A program made the position numbers and the translations under genes. Positions 34,654-43,122 of a stretch of 64,000 nt of DNA are shown piece by piece (positions within the stretch are counted from its first letter, which is position 1; each line of letters opens with the position of its first letter). The DNA is from Bacillota bacterium. GTDB taxonomy: Bacteria > Bacillota > Sulfobacillia > Sulfobacillales > Sulfobacillaceae. The notes beneath the pieces were generated by a model, which was not told the origin of the DNA, made no database searches, and was given only the letters and a program-made list of their open reading frames with translations. The stretch is from assembly GCA_026627065.1 (NCBI GenBank), contig JAPNUO010000011.1, forward strand, positions 1 to 64,000. The letters are read 5' to 3'.

Positions 34654-35649
34654 TTACCGCCCAGGCTGCTGCCTCAGCGCCCGTTCTTTGCACTGCACCA
34701 CGGAAGCCCGGGGAATTAATGTCGGCGCGATGGTAATCGACCGGGGCGCCGTCGTCCCCTGGCTCACGTCTTTCAGGAGCGCCACCGCCGCCTGCGCCAC
34801 GTTTTCCAGAATCGGCCCGACGCTGGTCAGCGGCACCTCCGCCAGGTTCATGTCGGGCAGGTTGTCGTACCCTATCAGCGACACGTCGTCGGGCACGCGA
34901 TACCCCATCTCCAGCAGCGCCCTGAGCGCCCCTTTGGTGACCATGTGGCTCAGCCCCACGAACGCCGTCGGCAAGGGCCAGCGCCGATCGGCATACTTCA
35001 GCGCCCGGTAGCCGCCCTCGTAGCTGGGCTCGGCCGGGTAAAGGTACCGCTCGGGGTCCATCACGCCGGCTGCCTTCATGGCGTCGGCGAAGGCCTGCAC
35101 CTTGATGTGCTGCCAATGGCCAATGATGCCAATCTCTTCGTGGCCATAGGAGCGAAGATACCGGATGGCCTCCTGAATGGCCGCCCTCCGGTCGAAGCGA
35201 ATGTGCGGCAGGGGCGGGTCCTCGTCGCCGCCAATGATGACGGTGGGCATGTTCCAGGTGGTCAGCTGGCGCGATAGCTCCGGGTAGGCGGTGACCACAT
35301 CGGCCCACAAAATCAGGCCGGCCACCCGGAGCTGATGCAAAATCAGGACGTCGTGGAGCGACAGCACCAGCACCATGTAGTAGCCTTGCGCGGACAGCGC
35401 GCGGTGAAGGCTCTGGGTCAGATACGTAAAGGTCGGATTGCCGAATTCCGGCAAGAAGACGCCCACGACATTGGAGCGCCCCGACACCATTTGCGCCGCA
35501 TTTAAGTTTTTGTGGTAGCCGTGGGCTTCCGCAATTGCGCGGATGCGGTTTTTGGTCTCCTCGCTAATGGAGGGGCTGTCGTTTAGCGCCTTGGACACGG
35601 TGCTCACGCTGACGCCAGCCATCTTGGCAATGTCCCGGATCGTAATCAC
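34654..35649 (-). CDS. LacI-family regulator (island 1)
   Basis: 331 residues. TIRDIAKMAGVSVSTVSKAL is the LacI HTH and hinge start; the periplasmic-binding-like domain follows (VPDDVSLIGYDNLPD). It is closely similar to the regulator at 47546, including the MVTKGALRALLE segment. GTG start with GGGGAGG upstream. It lies inside the operon it probably controls, and the two GTACAACGTTATAC-type sites at 39200 and 39404 are its likely operators. Confidence 0.92.
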   Translation of the reverse strand: MITIRDIAKMAGVSVSTVSKALNDSPSISEETKNRIRAIAEAHGYHKNLNAAQMVSGRSNVVGVFLPEFGNPTFTYLTQSLHRALSAQGYYMVLVLSLHDVLILHQLRVAGLILWADVVTAYPELSRQLTTWNMPTVIIGGDEDPPLPHIRFDRRAAIQEAIRYLRSYGHEEIGIIGHWQHIKVQAFADAMKAAGVMDPERYLYPAEPSYEGGYRALKYADRRWPLPTAFVGLSHMVTKGALRALLEMGYRVPDDVSLIGYDNLPDMNLAEVPLTSVGPILENVAQAAVALLKDVSQGTTAPRSITIAPTLIPRASVVQCKERALRQQPGR

Positions 35650-35787
35650 TTTGGCTCACCTCCCCGACCTCGGCGTTGAGACTTGTGCTGGCGTTTGGGA
35701 TGTCTCGCACGAGGGAAACGTCGCGAAGCTACGGCCGAGGGGTGGGCCGTCTCCGACATCCTCCGCACCCGTGCGCGCTGCCTCGGG

Positions 35788-36612
35788 TTACGCTTTCAAG
35801 GCCCCGCTGGTAATCCCGCTTACAAAGTAGCGCATTCCCGCGCTAATCAAAACAATGATGGGAACCATGGTCAAGACCTCTGCGGCGAATTCCGGCCCCA
35901 GGCCGCGCGCCCCGGTGATGCCGAAACTTTGCACAAAGAGCTCAAACCCTGCCGACGCTGTGTAAAGGTTGTGATTGGGCAGCACAATCGTGGGCCAGAG
36001 GTAGTCGCCCCAGATGGAGACCGAGAGCAACAGCGATCCGGTCAAAAACACCGGCAGCGACAGCGGCGCCACGATGCGCCACAAAATCTGAAACTCCGAG
36101 CACCCGTCAATGCGGGCGCTTTGATAGAGCTCGTCGGGAATACCCTCGAAAAAGGTTCGGAACAAAAAGACGTTCAGGGGCTGGCTCCCCGCGGCATACG
36201 GCACAATGAGCGACAGCCAGGAATTGTACATGCCAAAGGTGTTGACCTCGACGAACAGCGGAATGAGCGTCAGCGTCCAGGGGATCATCAAGAGGCCAAT
36301 GTACAAGTAAAAGAGCACGTTTTTGCCCCAAAAGCGGCCCTTCGCGAACCCGTAGGCCGAGGCCGCGGCCAGCGGGATCCCGAGAATGAGGCTTAAGGCG
36401 GCCACAATCACGGTATTCCAAAGATAGCGGGCAATACCGTGCCAGGCAATGAGATAGTTTTGGAGCGCCAGGGGCCAAGGCAGGCCGAAGGGATTTTGCA
36501 CAAACGCCTGGCTCGTCTTAAACGAATCAAACAGCACAAACAAGAGGGGAATGTAGGTCAGCAGAATTAACACGCCCACGCTCAAGAGGACAATCCACGC
36601 CCGCCGCTTCAC
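35788..36612 (-). CDS. ABC sugar permease, MalG type (island 1)
   Basis: 274 residues, six membrane helices. The EAA loop is IPDELYQSARIDGCSEFQIL. Belongs to the carbohydrate uptake (CUT1) class and pairs with the permease at 38286 and the lipoprotein at 36701. Separated from the lipoprotein gene by a strong hairpin. Confidence 0.9.
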   Translation of the reverse strand: MKRRAWIVLLSVGVLILLTYIPLLFVLFDSFKTSQAFVQNPFGLPWPLALQNYLIAWHGIARYLWNTVIVAALSLILGIPLAAASAYGFAKGRFWGKNVLFYLYIGLLMIPWTLTLIPLFVEVNTFGMYNSWLSLIVPYAAGSQPLNVFLFRTFFEGIPDELYQSARIDGCSEFQILWRIVAPLSLPVFLTGSLLLSVSIWGDYLWPTIVLPNHNLYTASAGFELFVQSFGITGARGLGPEFAAEVLTMVPIIVLISAGMRYFVSGITSGALKA

Positions 36613-36650
36613 GCCCGTCAGCCTCCGTTTCCGTCAAATGGCGAAGCCCG

Positions 36651-36683
36651 GAAGCTCAAGGGAGTCGTTCTCCCTTGAGCTTC
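36651..36683 (-). repeat. 14-bp perfect inverted repeat between binding protein and permease genes
   Basis: GAAGCTCAAGGGAG (36651-36664) and CTCCCTTGAGCTTC (36670-36683) with a 5-nt loop. No T-run follows on the minus strand, so rather than a full terminator it may protect the upstream mRNA and allow more binding protein than permease, as in mal-type operons. Confidence 0.75.
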
Positions 36684-36700
36684 GAAGGCTTTCCTAAGAC

Positions 36701-38215
36701 TCAGTGCACGTATTTGCTGAGGTTGACATGGTTGGTCAGCGCCCACTCTTGCGCCGCCTGCTTCAGCATGGCATCCCACTCCTGCGCAAAAATGTTCCAG
36801 GAAATCGAGGAGGAGAGATACTGCTGAAGAATGTGCACCGCATCGGTCTGCGCCGACGCCCCCAACTGGCCGTCCAGCACCCCATCAATCACCACCGGGG
36901 GATGGCTGTTCTCAAACTGCTGGGCGCTCGACGTCGTACCGGCGGCTCCCTTGATGACCGGCACAAAGGCCCCGTTGCCGGCCCCGGCTACCCAGCGCCC
37001 CTCGTTTTGCGGCGCGTACAGGTACTGCAGGTAATTGATGGCCGCTTTCTGAAGCGCGGGCGTCAAGTTCGAGTTGGCGCGCTCGGTGGTCAAGGACCAT
37101 TCGCCAACGCCGTTAGGCCCGCCGACGACGCCGTTGACGCTGATGTTGGCGCTGTACTTGGTGCTGGCCTTGGTAATCTCGGGGAAGGGAAATTCGCCGT
37201 ACTTTCCGCTAAAGCCCAGCGACTTCAAGTCGGGCACATGCCAGGTGCCTGACCAGACCATGGCGTACTTCCCTTGGGCAAACGGAATCAGCTGGGACTC
37301 CGGCGCCGCATTGGCCGTCACGTTGGCGCACGCGCTCACGCTCGACGCGCCGGGCGCGAGATACGGGCGGACGGCGCCTAACAGCTTCCACCCTGCCGCG
37401 TAGGCCGGATTGGTCATGGAAATGATGTTGCGCTCAATTGCCACGGCGGTGTCCAGCCCATCCGCCACCTGGGCGTGGTTGATGTCAATCTTGTTGACCT
37501 CAGAATGGAGAAGCTCCGACGAGAACTTGCGCTCAAACCACGACGGGTTGCAGCCGCCGGTGGCGTCGGTAAACATGAACGGCGTAATGCCCGCGTTCTT
37601 GAGCTTTTTCAGGTCTACCACAAACTGCTGCCAGGTTTTGGGCGGCTGGCTAATGTGCGCTTTTTGAAAGTCAGCCTTGTTGTAGAAGATGGTGGTCCCC
37701 AGGTCGGAGCCGAGCAACACGTAGGCCTTTTGCCCCACGACCATGTAAGCCTGCGCAACCGGCTCCCACAGGTCGAGCCATTCCCGGTTCCCTTTGACGT
37801 AGGGGTTCGGCTTTTTCAGATAGGGCATGAGATTGGTCAGGATCCCGGCGGGAATGGCCCCCGAGGTCACGGTGCCGTACTGCTCCCACACAATGTCCGG
37901 GGCCTTGCCGGCCGACGCTTCGGTAATAAGCGCCGCATTGCTTTGGGTCACCGTCGTATAGGGATTGTCGAGAAACTTGATGGTCACGCCTGGGTGTTGG
38001 CGCTCCCATTGACGGGTAATCTCCACCAGCATCCGGTTTTGGCTGGAGCTGGCCGGCCCTGTGTTGGCCTGCAGTTGGACAGTAATCACGCCGTGCGCAC
38101 TGACGTTGGCGCTGGCATGGGCCGGCGAGACGGTGTTAACGGCACCGCACCCCGCCAATGCCGCCGTGCCCAGAAGGCCTGCCGCCGACAAGGCTAAGGT
38201 TTTCGAGCGAGTCAT
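36701..38215 (-). CDS. ABC sugar-binding lipoprotein (island 1)
   Basis: 504 residues from ATG 38215 (AAAGGAGATG upstream). Lipoprotein signal ALSAAGLLGTAALAGC. The rest is a CUT1-type extracellular binding protein (EITRQWERQHPGVTIKFLDN; APDIVWEQYG). It captures oligosaccharides for the permeases on either side. Unusually it is encoded between the two permease genes. Confidence 0.9.
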   Translation of the reverse strand: MTRSKTLALSAAGLLGTAALAGCGAVNTVSPAHASANVSAHGVITVQLQANTGPASSSQNRMLVEITRQWERQHPGVTIKFLDNPYTTVTQSNAALITEASAGKAPDIVWEQYGTVTSGAIPAGILTNLMPYLKKPNPYVKGNREWLDLWEPVAQAYMVVGQKAYVLLGSDLGTTIFYNKADFQKAHISQPPKTWQQFVVDLKKLKNAGITPFMFTDATGGCNPSWFERKFSSELLHSEVNKIDINHAQVADGLDTAVAIERNIISMTNPAYAAGWKLLGAVRPYLAPGASSVSACANVTANAAPESQLIPFAQGKYAMVWSGTWHVPDLKSLGFSGKYGEFPFPEITKASTKYSANISVNGVVGGPNGVGEWSLTTERANSNLTPALQKAAINYLQYLYAPQNEGRWVAGAGNGAFVPVIKGAAGTTSSAQQFENSHPPVVIDGVLDGQLGASAQTDAVHILQQYLSSSISWNIFAQEWDAMLKQAAQEWALTNHVNLSKYVH

Positions 38216-38285
38216 TAAAACATCTCCTTTCGCATAGGGGACTCTACGGCCAGCGACTGGCATGAGATGCCACGCCGCCGGCTCA

Positions 38286-39179
38286 TCACGTTTGGGGCTT
38301 TAAAAACTTTAATGTGAGAATGGAAATGACAAGCATGAACAGGAAGAGCAACGTGCCAATCGCCATGCCAAAGCCGAACTGGCTGTTGCTAAAGGCCGCC
38401 TGGTACATCTCCAAGCCCGGCACGGCGGTCGCATTCCCCGGCCCTCCGCTGGTGAGCAGCAGGATGGGGACAAAGTTCTGGACCATGGTGATGCCGGTAA
38501 TGATGATGACAAAACGGAGCTGGGGGATGATGAGCGGCACGTCGAGATGCCAAATGCGCTCCAGCCCGGTGCTGCCGTCCACCCGCGCGGCTTCGTAGAT
38601 GTCCTGAGGGATGGCTTGAAGCCCCGAAAGAAAGACCAGGTAGGCCAACGAGGTCACCCAGGGAAAGCCGATGAGCAAGATGGAAATCAGCGCCGTGTGG
38701 CTGTTGCCCAACCACTGGATGGGCGGCACGCGAAAGAGGCTGAGCATCTGATCCACCACGCCGTCGTAAGGATTCAGCAAGTACCCCCAGACCGCCACCA
38801 GAATGACTTGCGGCACGACCATGGGCACGGCGAACAGCCATTGCACGTAGCGCCGCACCCGCATCCACGGTACGCTCTGAGTCAGTTCCGCGCCCAAAAA
38901 CGGAAAGACCATGAGAGTGACGATCCCGCCCAGCAGCAACAGCGCCAAATTGCGAATTTGGGCTCCGAAACCCGGCATTTGAAAGTAGGCGATGAAGTTT
39001 TGGAGGCCGATAAATTGGGGCGGGTCAAACCCGTTCCAAAAGGTCAGACTCCCTACCAAGCTGCGAATGGCCGGGTAATAGCTGAAGAGCAAGATCAAAG
39101 CCAGGCTGGGAATGATCATGGCAAACAGGGTGAATTGCATTGTGCGGGACTGCCTTTTGCCAGAGGTCACCGTTGTCAC
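38286..39179 (-). CDS. ABC sugar permease, MalF type (island 1)
   Basis: 297 residues, six to seven membrane helices; EAA loop IPQDIYEAARVDGSTGLERI. First gene of the operon. GAGGA abuts GTG 39179; the GTG three codons later (39170) has better spacing and may be the real start. Controlled by a SigA promoter overlapped by a LacI-type operator. Confidence 0.9.
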   Translation of the reverse strand: MTTVTSGKRQSRTMQFTLFAMIIPSLALILLFSYYPAIRSLVGSLTFWNGFDPPQFIGLQNFIAYFQMPGFGAQIRNLALLLLGGIVTLMVFPFLGAELTQSVPWMRVRRYVQWLFAVPMVVPQVILVAVWGYLLNPYDGVVDQMLSLFRVPPIQWLGNSHTALISILLIGFPWVTSLAYLVFLSGLQAIPQDIYEAARVDGSTGLERIWHLDVPLIIPQLRFVIIITGITMVQNFVPILLLTSGGPGNATAVPGLEMYQAAFSNSQFGFGMAIGTLLFLFMLVISILTLKFLKPQT

Positions 39180-39199
39180 TCCTCAAGGGAATGGCTGAA

Positions 39200-39213
39200 G
39201 TACAACGTTATAC
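39200..39213. promoter_or_regulatory. LacI-type operator O1 of island 1
   Basis: GTACAACGTTATAC is a near-perfect palindrome around a central CG, as LacI operators are. It overlaps the -10 of the island 1 promoter, so binding should block transcription. Confidence 0.7.
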
Positions 39214-39239
39214 TATTTTATCCCGTCCTAATTTGTCAA
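39210..39239 (-). promoter_or_regulatory. SigA promoter of island 1 operon
   Basis: TTGACA (39234-39239 on the minus strand), 18 nt, TAGTAT (39210-39215). Lies 31 nt upstream of the permease start codon. Confidence 0.7.
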
Positions 39240-40007
39240 TATTTTATTGAATACGCTAAGAACAAGGCGAGATTCAAAGAAACACGGAGACAAAATATAG
39301 CAAGATAATACACGAATAGTTTCTGCTTTAATTGATTCTTGTTTCCCTATATTTAATTCATTTACCTATATATCTAATTGAATTAACAAGAAAATGTCTT
39401 GAACTACAACGTTATACTCTTGACGCCCAAAGCCCAGGGGCGCCCAGCTTCATGACATGCCTGGACTCGCGCCGAGCGCCAAATCTCAACACCTCAGGGC
39501 CAACGGCGGCCCACGTATCCCCTTTTTTCTGTGGAGCCGCGCCCATGCCCTTCGCCCGCATCCATCCGCTCGAGGCAATTGACTTGCACCGATGAAAACG
39601 AGGGAAAAACACTTTGTGAGCGATGGCCGCTCGGGTTCCGCGTCGCACAAAAGGGTCAGGACTCCCCCGTGAAATGCACAGGCTTTGCGTCAAGCACTCC
39701 TGCGTCGGCCAGCGCCTCTCTCACGACGGGGTTCGCAAGAGAGCCGCGCGCACTGCCGCCGAGCCGGAGACTACCCAGCCAGTGTCAAGCGTCGGCGGTG
39801 CTCAGTTTCTGATTGGCGCTCCGTCGTCAACCGGCCAAACCGCACACGCACGGACGGTCCCCACTTCTTTGCGGCGTCGGGTGCTCCGTTTCGGCCACGG
39901 CGACGGACCCGGCGCCCCTGTCCTCTTTGCCTCAAGGGGACGAAGCCTAGGCGCTGAGTGTCTCAGCATTTTCGTCCATTTTTTTTCGACATTTTTTTCG
40001 CCAGGGT
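39240..40007. other. Long intergenic region between island 1 and abrB
   Basis: The first about 180 nt are strikingly AT-rich for this genome and carry O2 at their end. The following 39420-39960 is GC-rich with open frames on both strands that look like noise: no ribosome sites, no recognisable motifs. T-runs at about 39979-39998 precede the abrB promoter. No RNA gene recognised. Confidence 0.5.
39404..39417. promoter_or_regulatory. LacI-type operator O2 of island 1
   Basis: CTACAACGTTATAC, identical to O1 in 13 of 14 positions and in the same orientation, 204 bp further upstream. A second site at this distance could support looping. Confidence 0.65.
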
Positions 40008-40037
40008 TTGACTAGAATTTGGAATTTCTGGTATTAT
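40008..40037 (+). promoter_or_regulatory. SigA promoter of the abrB-like gene
   Basis: TTGACT (40008-40013), 18 nt, TATTAT (40032-40037), 42 nt before the GTG start. Confidence 0.75.
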
Positions 40038-40079
40038 CATGTCATCGTCATGTCGAACAGCAGAAGGGAGGGCACCAGG

Positions 40080-40331
40080 GTGAAGTCGACAGGAATTGTT
40101 CGTCGGGTGGACGAGCTGGGCCGCGTGGTTTTGCCCATCGAACTTCGCCGGACGTTAAACATCAGCGATAGGGACTCGCTCGAGATTTACGTCGACGGCG
40201 AAAAGATCGTGCTCAAAAAGTACGAGCCAGCCTGCATATTCTGCGGCAATGCTGAAGGCATCGAGACATTTCGCGGCAAAAACATCTGTCATACTTGCTT
40301 AAAGGATCTTCTTCATACGGAAGCCGTTTAG
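40080..40331 (+). CDS. abrB: AbrB-type transition-state regulator with C-terminal zinc-ribbon
   Basis: 83 residues from GTG 40080 (GAAGGGAGG upstream). The N-terminal GIVRRVDELGRVVLPIELRR is the AbrB swapped hairpin. The C-terminal part has CIFCG and, about 15 residues later, CHTC, a likely zinc-binding four-Cys knuckle. AbrB represses post-exponential genes in Bacillus. Transcribed towards rsmI with a 4-nt overlap of the stop codons; same neighbour as in Bacillus. Confidence 0.92.
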   Translation: MKSTGIVRRVDELGRVVLPIELRRTLNISDRDSLEIYVDGEKIVLKKYEPACIFCGNAEGIETFRGKNICHTCLKDLLHTEAV

Positions 40332-41185
40332 CGGCGTTGACAATACTCATATAAGGCGCGGCGCGACACTCCGGCCTCCTTGGCCACCTGGGCTACGGCC
40401 GTGGCAGGCGGAGTGCCGGCTTGCGTCAGTGCGCGAACCCGAAGCGCCAGCTGGTCCCAGTCGACCTCTAGCGTTTCGGGTTTTTTGTCGGCGGGAGCGA
40501 TCACCACCACGCATTCGCCCCGCCACGCCCGCTCCTCCTCCAGCAATTGACCCAGAGGGCCGCGCCAAAACTCCTCGTGGCGCTTGGTCATCTCCCGACC
40601 CACCAGCACCCGGCGTTCCCGCCCCAGCATTTGCGCCAGATCGCGCAAGGTCGCCGCCATCCGATGCGGGGCTTCATAAAGGATCTGACCATGGGGCCAG
40701 GCGCGGATCTCTTCGAGTCTCGCTCTGCGGGCTTTCCCGGCGCGCGGCAAAAAGCCCCAAAAGGTAAACGGGGCGGGAAATCCTGAAGCTGCATAAGCCG
40801 CAATCGCGGCCGACGGGCCGGGGACCACAGAAATTCTCAGCCCCTCCTGCCACACGGCGTCGACCAATTCCTGACCGGGGTCGGAAATGGCTGGCATGCC
40901 CCGGTCCGACACCAATGCCAAGCGCTCTCCCTGTTTAAGCCGCCTGATCACTTCGGGAATGCGCTCCTGGGTATTGTGCTGGTGAAACGAAAGCAGCGGC
41001 ACGTGAATGCCGGCGGCCTGGCACAGCTGGCCGGTCACCCGGGTATCTTCCGCTAAAATCGCATCTACGTGCATCAGAAGACTTCGCGCCCGAAATGACC
41101 AGTCCGCCAGATTGCCGATGGGGGTCCCGACGAGGTAAAGCGTCCCCGGCTCCGCCTCCCACTCCCGCGCCTCCCAGTCACTCAT
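40328..41185 (-). CDS. rsmI: 16S rRNA 2'-O-ribose C1402 methyltransferase RsmI
   Basis: 285 residues. LYLVGTPIGNLADWSFRA, AEDTRVTGQL, LVSDRGMPAISDPG and VVPGPSAAIAA are RsmI hallmarks. The C-terminal about 45 residues resemble an HTH (AQVAKEAGVSRRALYEYC). Overlaps the GIY-YIG gene by 8 nt. Same order as yazA-rsmI-abrB in Bacillus. Confidence 0.96.
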   Translation of the reverse strand: MSDWEAREWEAEPGTLYLVGTPIGNLADWSFRARSLLMHVDAILAEDTRVTGQLCQAAGIHVPLLSFHQHNTQERIPEVIRRLKQGERLALVSDRGMPAISDPGQELVDAVWQEGLRISVVPGPSAAIAAYAASGFPAPFTFWGFLPRAGKARRARLEEIRAWPHGQILYEAPHRMAATLRDLAQMLGRERRVLVGREMTKRHEEFWRGPLGQLLEEERAWRGECVVVIAPADKKPETLEVDWDQLALRVRALTQAGTPPATAVAQVAKEAGVSRRALYEYCQRR

Positions 41186-41426
41186 GCGGTGAGCCTCCTA
41201 ATGCGCACTTTTCTTGATGGCTGAGCCGCTTGACCCGGCGCTCGATTCGTAACGCCTCGCCGTGGGCAAACGGGCCGTCGGACCACCAGAGGGTCAGGGG
41301 GCCGCGCCCCCGCGTGTAGCGGGCGCCGCGCCCCGCCGCATGGGCAGCCACGCGCTGGCCGACATCCTTTGCAATCCCCGTGTAAAAGGTGCCGTCTTGA
41401 CAGCGAAGCACATAGACCCACCACAT
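41178..41426 (-). CDS. GIY-YIG nuclease domain protein (YazA-like)
   Basis: 82 residues. WWVYVLRCQDGTFYTGIAKD is the GIY-YIG region (variant VYV and YTG) and GARYTRGRGPL carries the conserved Arg segment. A stand-alone UvrC-N-type domain of unknown role, always next to rsmI in Firmicutes. Confidence 0.92.
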   Translation of the reverse strand: MWWVYVLRCQDGTFYTGIAKDVGQRVAAHAAGRGARYTRGRGPLTLWWSDGPFAHGEALRIERRVKRLSHQEKCALGGSPHE

Positions 41427-41436
41427 GCTACATCCC

Positions 41437-42189
41437 CTAACGGTCCCGGCCGCTCACCGGCATCGCCCGCTTTCCCCGGGGAGCGTTCTCGCGCGGCCAG
41501 TTCGCCTTGATCTGCGCCAGCACCAGGTCGGGATTGGCGTTGGCCTCCAAATTGCGATAACAGGTTTGGAGCGTTTCCCAGGCGCGGAGCCATGCCTCCT
41601 GGCCGGACACCAAATAGCGGCGCCGGGCCGTGTAGGCCAGCTGAAGCACATGCTCCAGCGTGACCGGCTCAAGCTCGAGACTCTCGTCTTCCCCGCGTTC
41701 CGGCATGGCATAGGAGAAGCGCCAATGCTGGCAACGGCTGCGAATCGTCGGCAACAGCGCGTCCGGCTGCTCGGTGACCAAGAGGTAGTAGGCATAGGGG
41801 GGCGGCTCCTCTAGGTGCTTCAAGAGATAGCTTTCGGCTTCCCGGCTCAGCGCCTCGGCCGGCCGGATCACCACCACCTTGGCCGGGGACCAGAGCGGGC
41901 GCACCAAGACCCCGCCCACCGCCGTCGCCACTTGGTCGCGGCTGATGCTGGCCTTGGATTCGGGGCTCACCACCGCGACATCCGGATGCGACGCCGGTGC
42001 CGTTCGGCAGGACCGGCACCGGCAGGCTGCCGCCCGCTCGGCTTCGCACAAGAGGGCCTTGGCCAGATGTTCGACGGCTTCGTCCAGCACTCCGCCGCTT
42101 CCGCTCAGCAGCAGCGCCTGCGCGAGCTGTCCCCGCGCTAAGGCCTCCCCCATCTGCTTAACCAAGGTATCGTCCTTAAAACTTTTCAT
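41437..42189 (-). CDS. holB: DNA polymerase III delta' subunit-like protein
   Basis: 250 residues from ATG 42189 (a TTG three codons earlier is possible). Clamp-loader family: CRCRSC with nearby Cys looks like the zinc site, VVVIRPAEALSREAESYLLK and LEEPPPYAYYLLVTEQ are the Walker-B/sensor-1 equivalents, and TIRSRCQHWRF contains the SRC motif. The Walker A loop is degenerate (SGSGGVLDEA, no GKT), so it probably does not bind ATP itself, as known for some delta' proteins. It is shorter than usual, with little of the C-terminal collar domain. Start overlaps darA by 14 nt. Confidence 0.85.
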   Translation of the reverse strand: MKSFKDDTLVKQMGEALARGQLAQALLLSGSGGVLDEAVEHLAKALLCEAERAAACRCRSCRTAPASHPDVAVVSPESKASISRDQVATAVGGVLVRPLWSPAKVVVIRPAEALSREAESYLLKHLEEPPPYAYYLLVTEQPDALLPTIRSRCQHWRFSYAMPERGEDESLELEPVTLEHVLQLAYTARRRYLVSGQEAWLRAWETLQTCYRNLEANANPDLVLAQIKANWPRENAPRGKRAMPVSGRDR

Positions 42190-42505
42190 AGCGGTCAACG
42201 TCCACCACGAACACCGTCGCGCCGCCCACCGTCACGTCGACGGGAAAGGGCACATAGGGTTCGCCGCTGTGGGTGGGCGCTTGGGGCGTCAACGTTTCAT
42301 GTCGCACGGAACTTGTGCGCTTCAGGACCATCAGCACCTGTTCTACGTCCTTTTCCTCCACGCCCACTAAAATCGTGGTGTTTCCCTCGCGAAGAAAACC
42401 GCCCGTGCTGGCAAGCTTGGTGGCGCGAAAGCCCCGGCGGTTGATTTCGGTCACCGCCCGCCCGGCGTCCTTGTCTTGCAGGATGGCGATAATCAGCTTC
42501 ATCAT
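42176..42505 (-). CDS. darA: DarA/YaaQ cyclic-di-AMP-binding PII-like protein
   Basis: 109 residues. MKLIIAILQDKDAGRAVTEI, the Thr/Gly-rich LASTGGFLREGNTT and LVGVEEKDVEQVL match YaaQ, the PII-like c-di-AMP receptor. Same neighbours (tmk, holB) as in Bacillus. Overlaps tmk by 4 nt. Confidence 0.92.
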   Translation of the reverse strand: MMKLIIAILQDKDAGRAVTEINRRGFRATKLASTGGFLREGNTTILVGVEEKDVEQVLMVLKRTSSVRHETLTPQAPTHSGEPYVPFPVDVTVGGATVFVVDVDRYEKF

Positions 42506-43122
42506 CGCGGGTCTCCCCCTTTCTGAATCAGAATTTGGCGGATGCGCGCCCGCTCCGCTTCAAAAATCACTGCGGGGTCCTGGCGCGCGTCGAGCACCAC
42601 CCAGCGTTCCGGCTCCTGCTCGGAAAGCCACCGGTACCCCGCTTCCACGCGCCGAAAATAGGCGGGTGTTCGCCCCTCCACCCGATCGACGCCCTCGCTG
42701 TCTCCAAACGGCTCCCCTTTGAGCCATATTGTCAAATCCGGCATCCGCCCCCGGGTGGCCGCGCGATTGACGGTTTGCACCACATCGAGCTCGACGCCCC
42801 GTCCAAAGGCTTGATAGGCGACGCTGGAGTCAATAAAGCGGTCCATCAGCACCACCGCATGGCGGGCCAAGGCCGGGAGCACCACAGTTTCCATGAGCTC
42901 CGCCCGCGCTGCCGCAAAGGCCAAGAATTCCGCGAGGCTGCTAACCGCGTCTGCTTCTCGCAAAAGCACTTCGCGGAGCTTCTCCCCGAACGGGGTGCCG
43001 CCGGGCTCGCGCACCGTCACCACTTCGCGCACTTCGCCCCGGAGCCAGTCCGCCACTAGGCGAAGCTGGGTAGTCTTGCCGACCCGGTCTAGTCCTTCCC
43101 AGGTGATGAGGAGTCCGCTCAT
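42502..43122 (-). CDS. tmk: Thymidylate kinase
   Basis: 206 residues from ATG 43122, which overlaps the decarboxylase stop (ATGA); the long open frame further upstream is antisense noise. LLITWEGLDRVGKTTQLRLV is the P-loop (GLDRVGKTT), VREPGGTPFGEKLRE the DRX-like region and VVLMDRFIDSSVAYQAFGRG the dTMP-binding segment. Makes dTDP for DNA synthesis. Confidence 0.96.
   Translation of the reverse strand: MSGLLITWEGLDRVGKTTQLRLVADWLRGEVREVVTVREPGGTPFGEKLREVLLREADAVSSLAEFLAFAAARAELMETVVLPALARHAVVLMDRFIDSSVAYQAFGRGVELDVVQTVNRAATRGRMPDLTIWLKGEPFGDSEGVDRVEGRTPAYFRRVEAGYRWLSEQEPERWVVLDARQDPAVIFEAERARIRQILIQKGGDPR

Noticed and set aside
39420..40007. Forward frames (up to 130 codons) between island 1 and abrB
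   Set aside because: No ribosome site, no domain-like pattern, high Arg/Ser/Pro noise composition.
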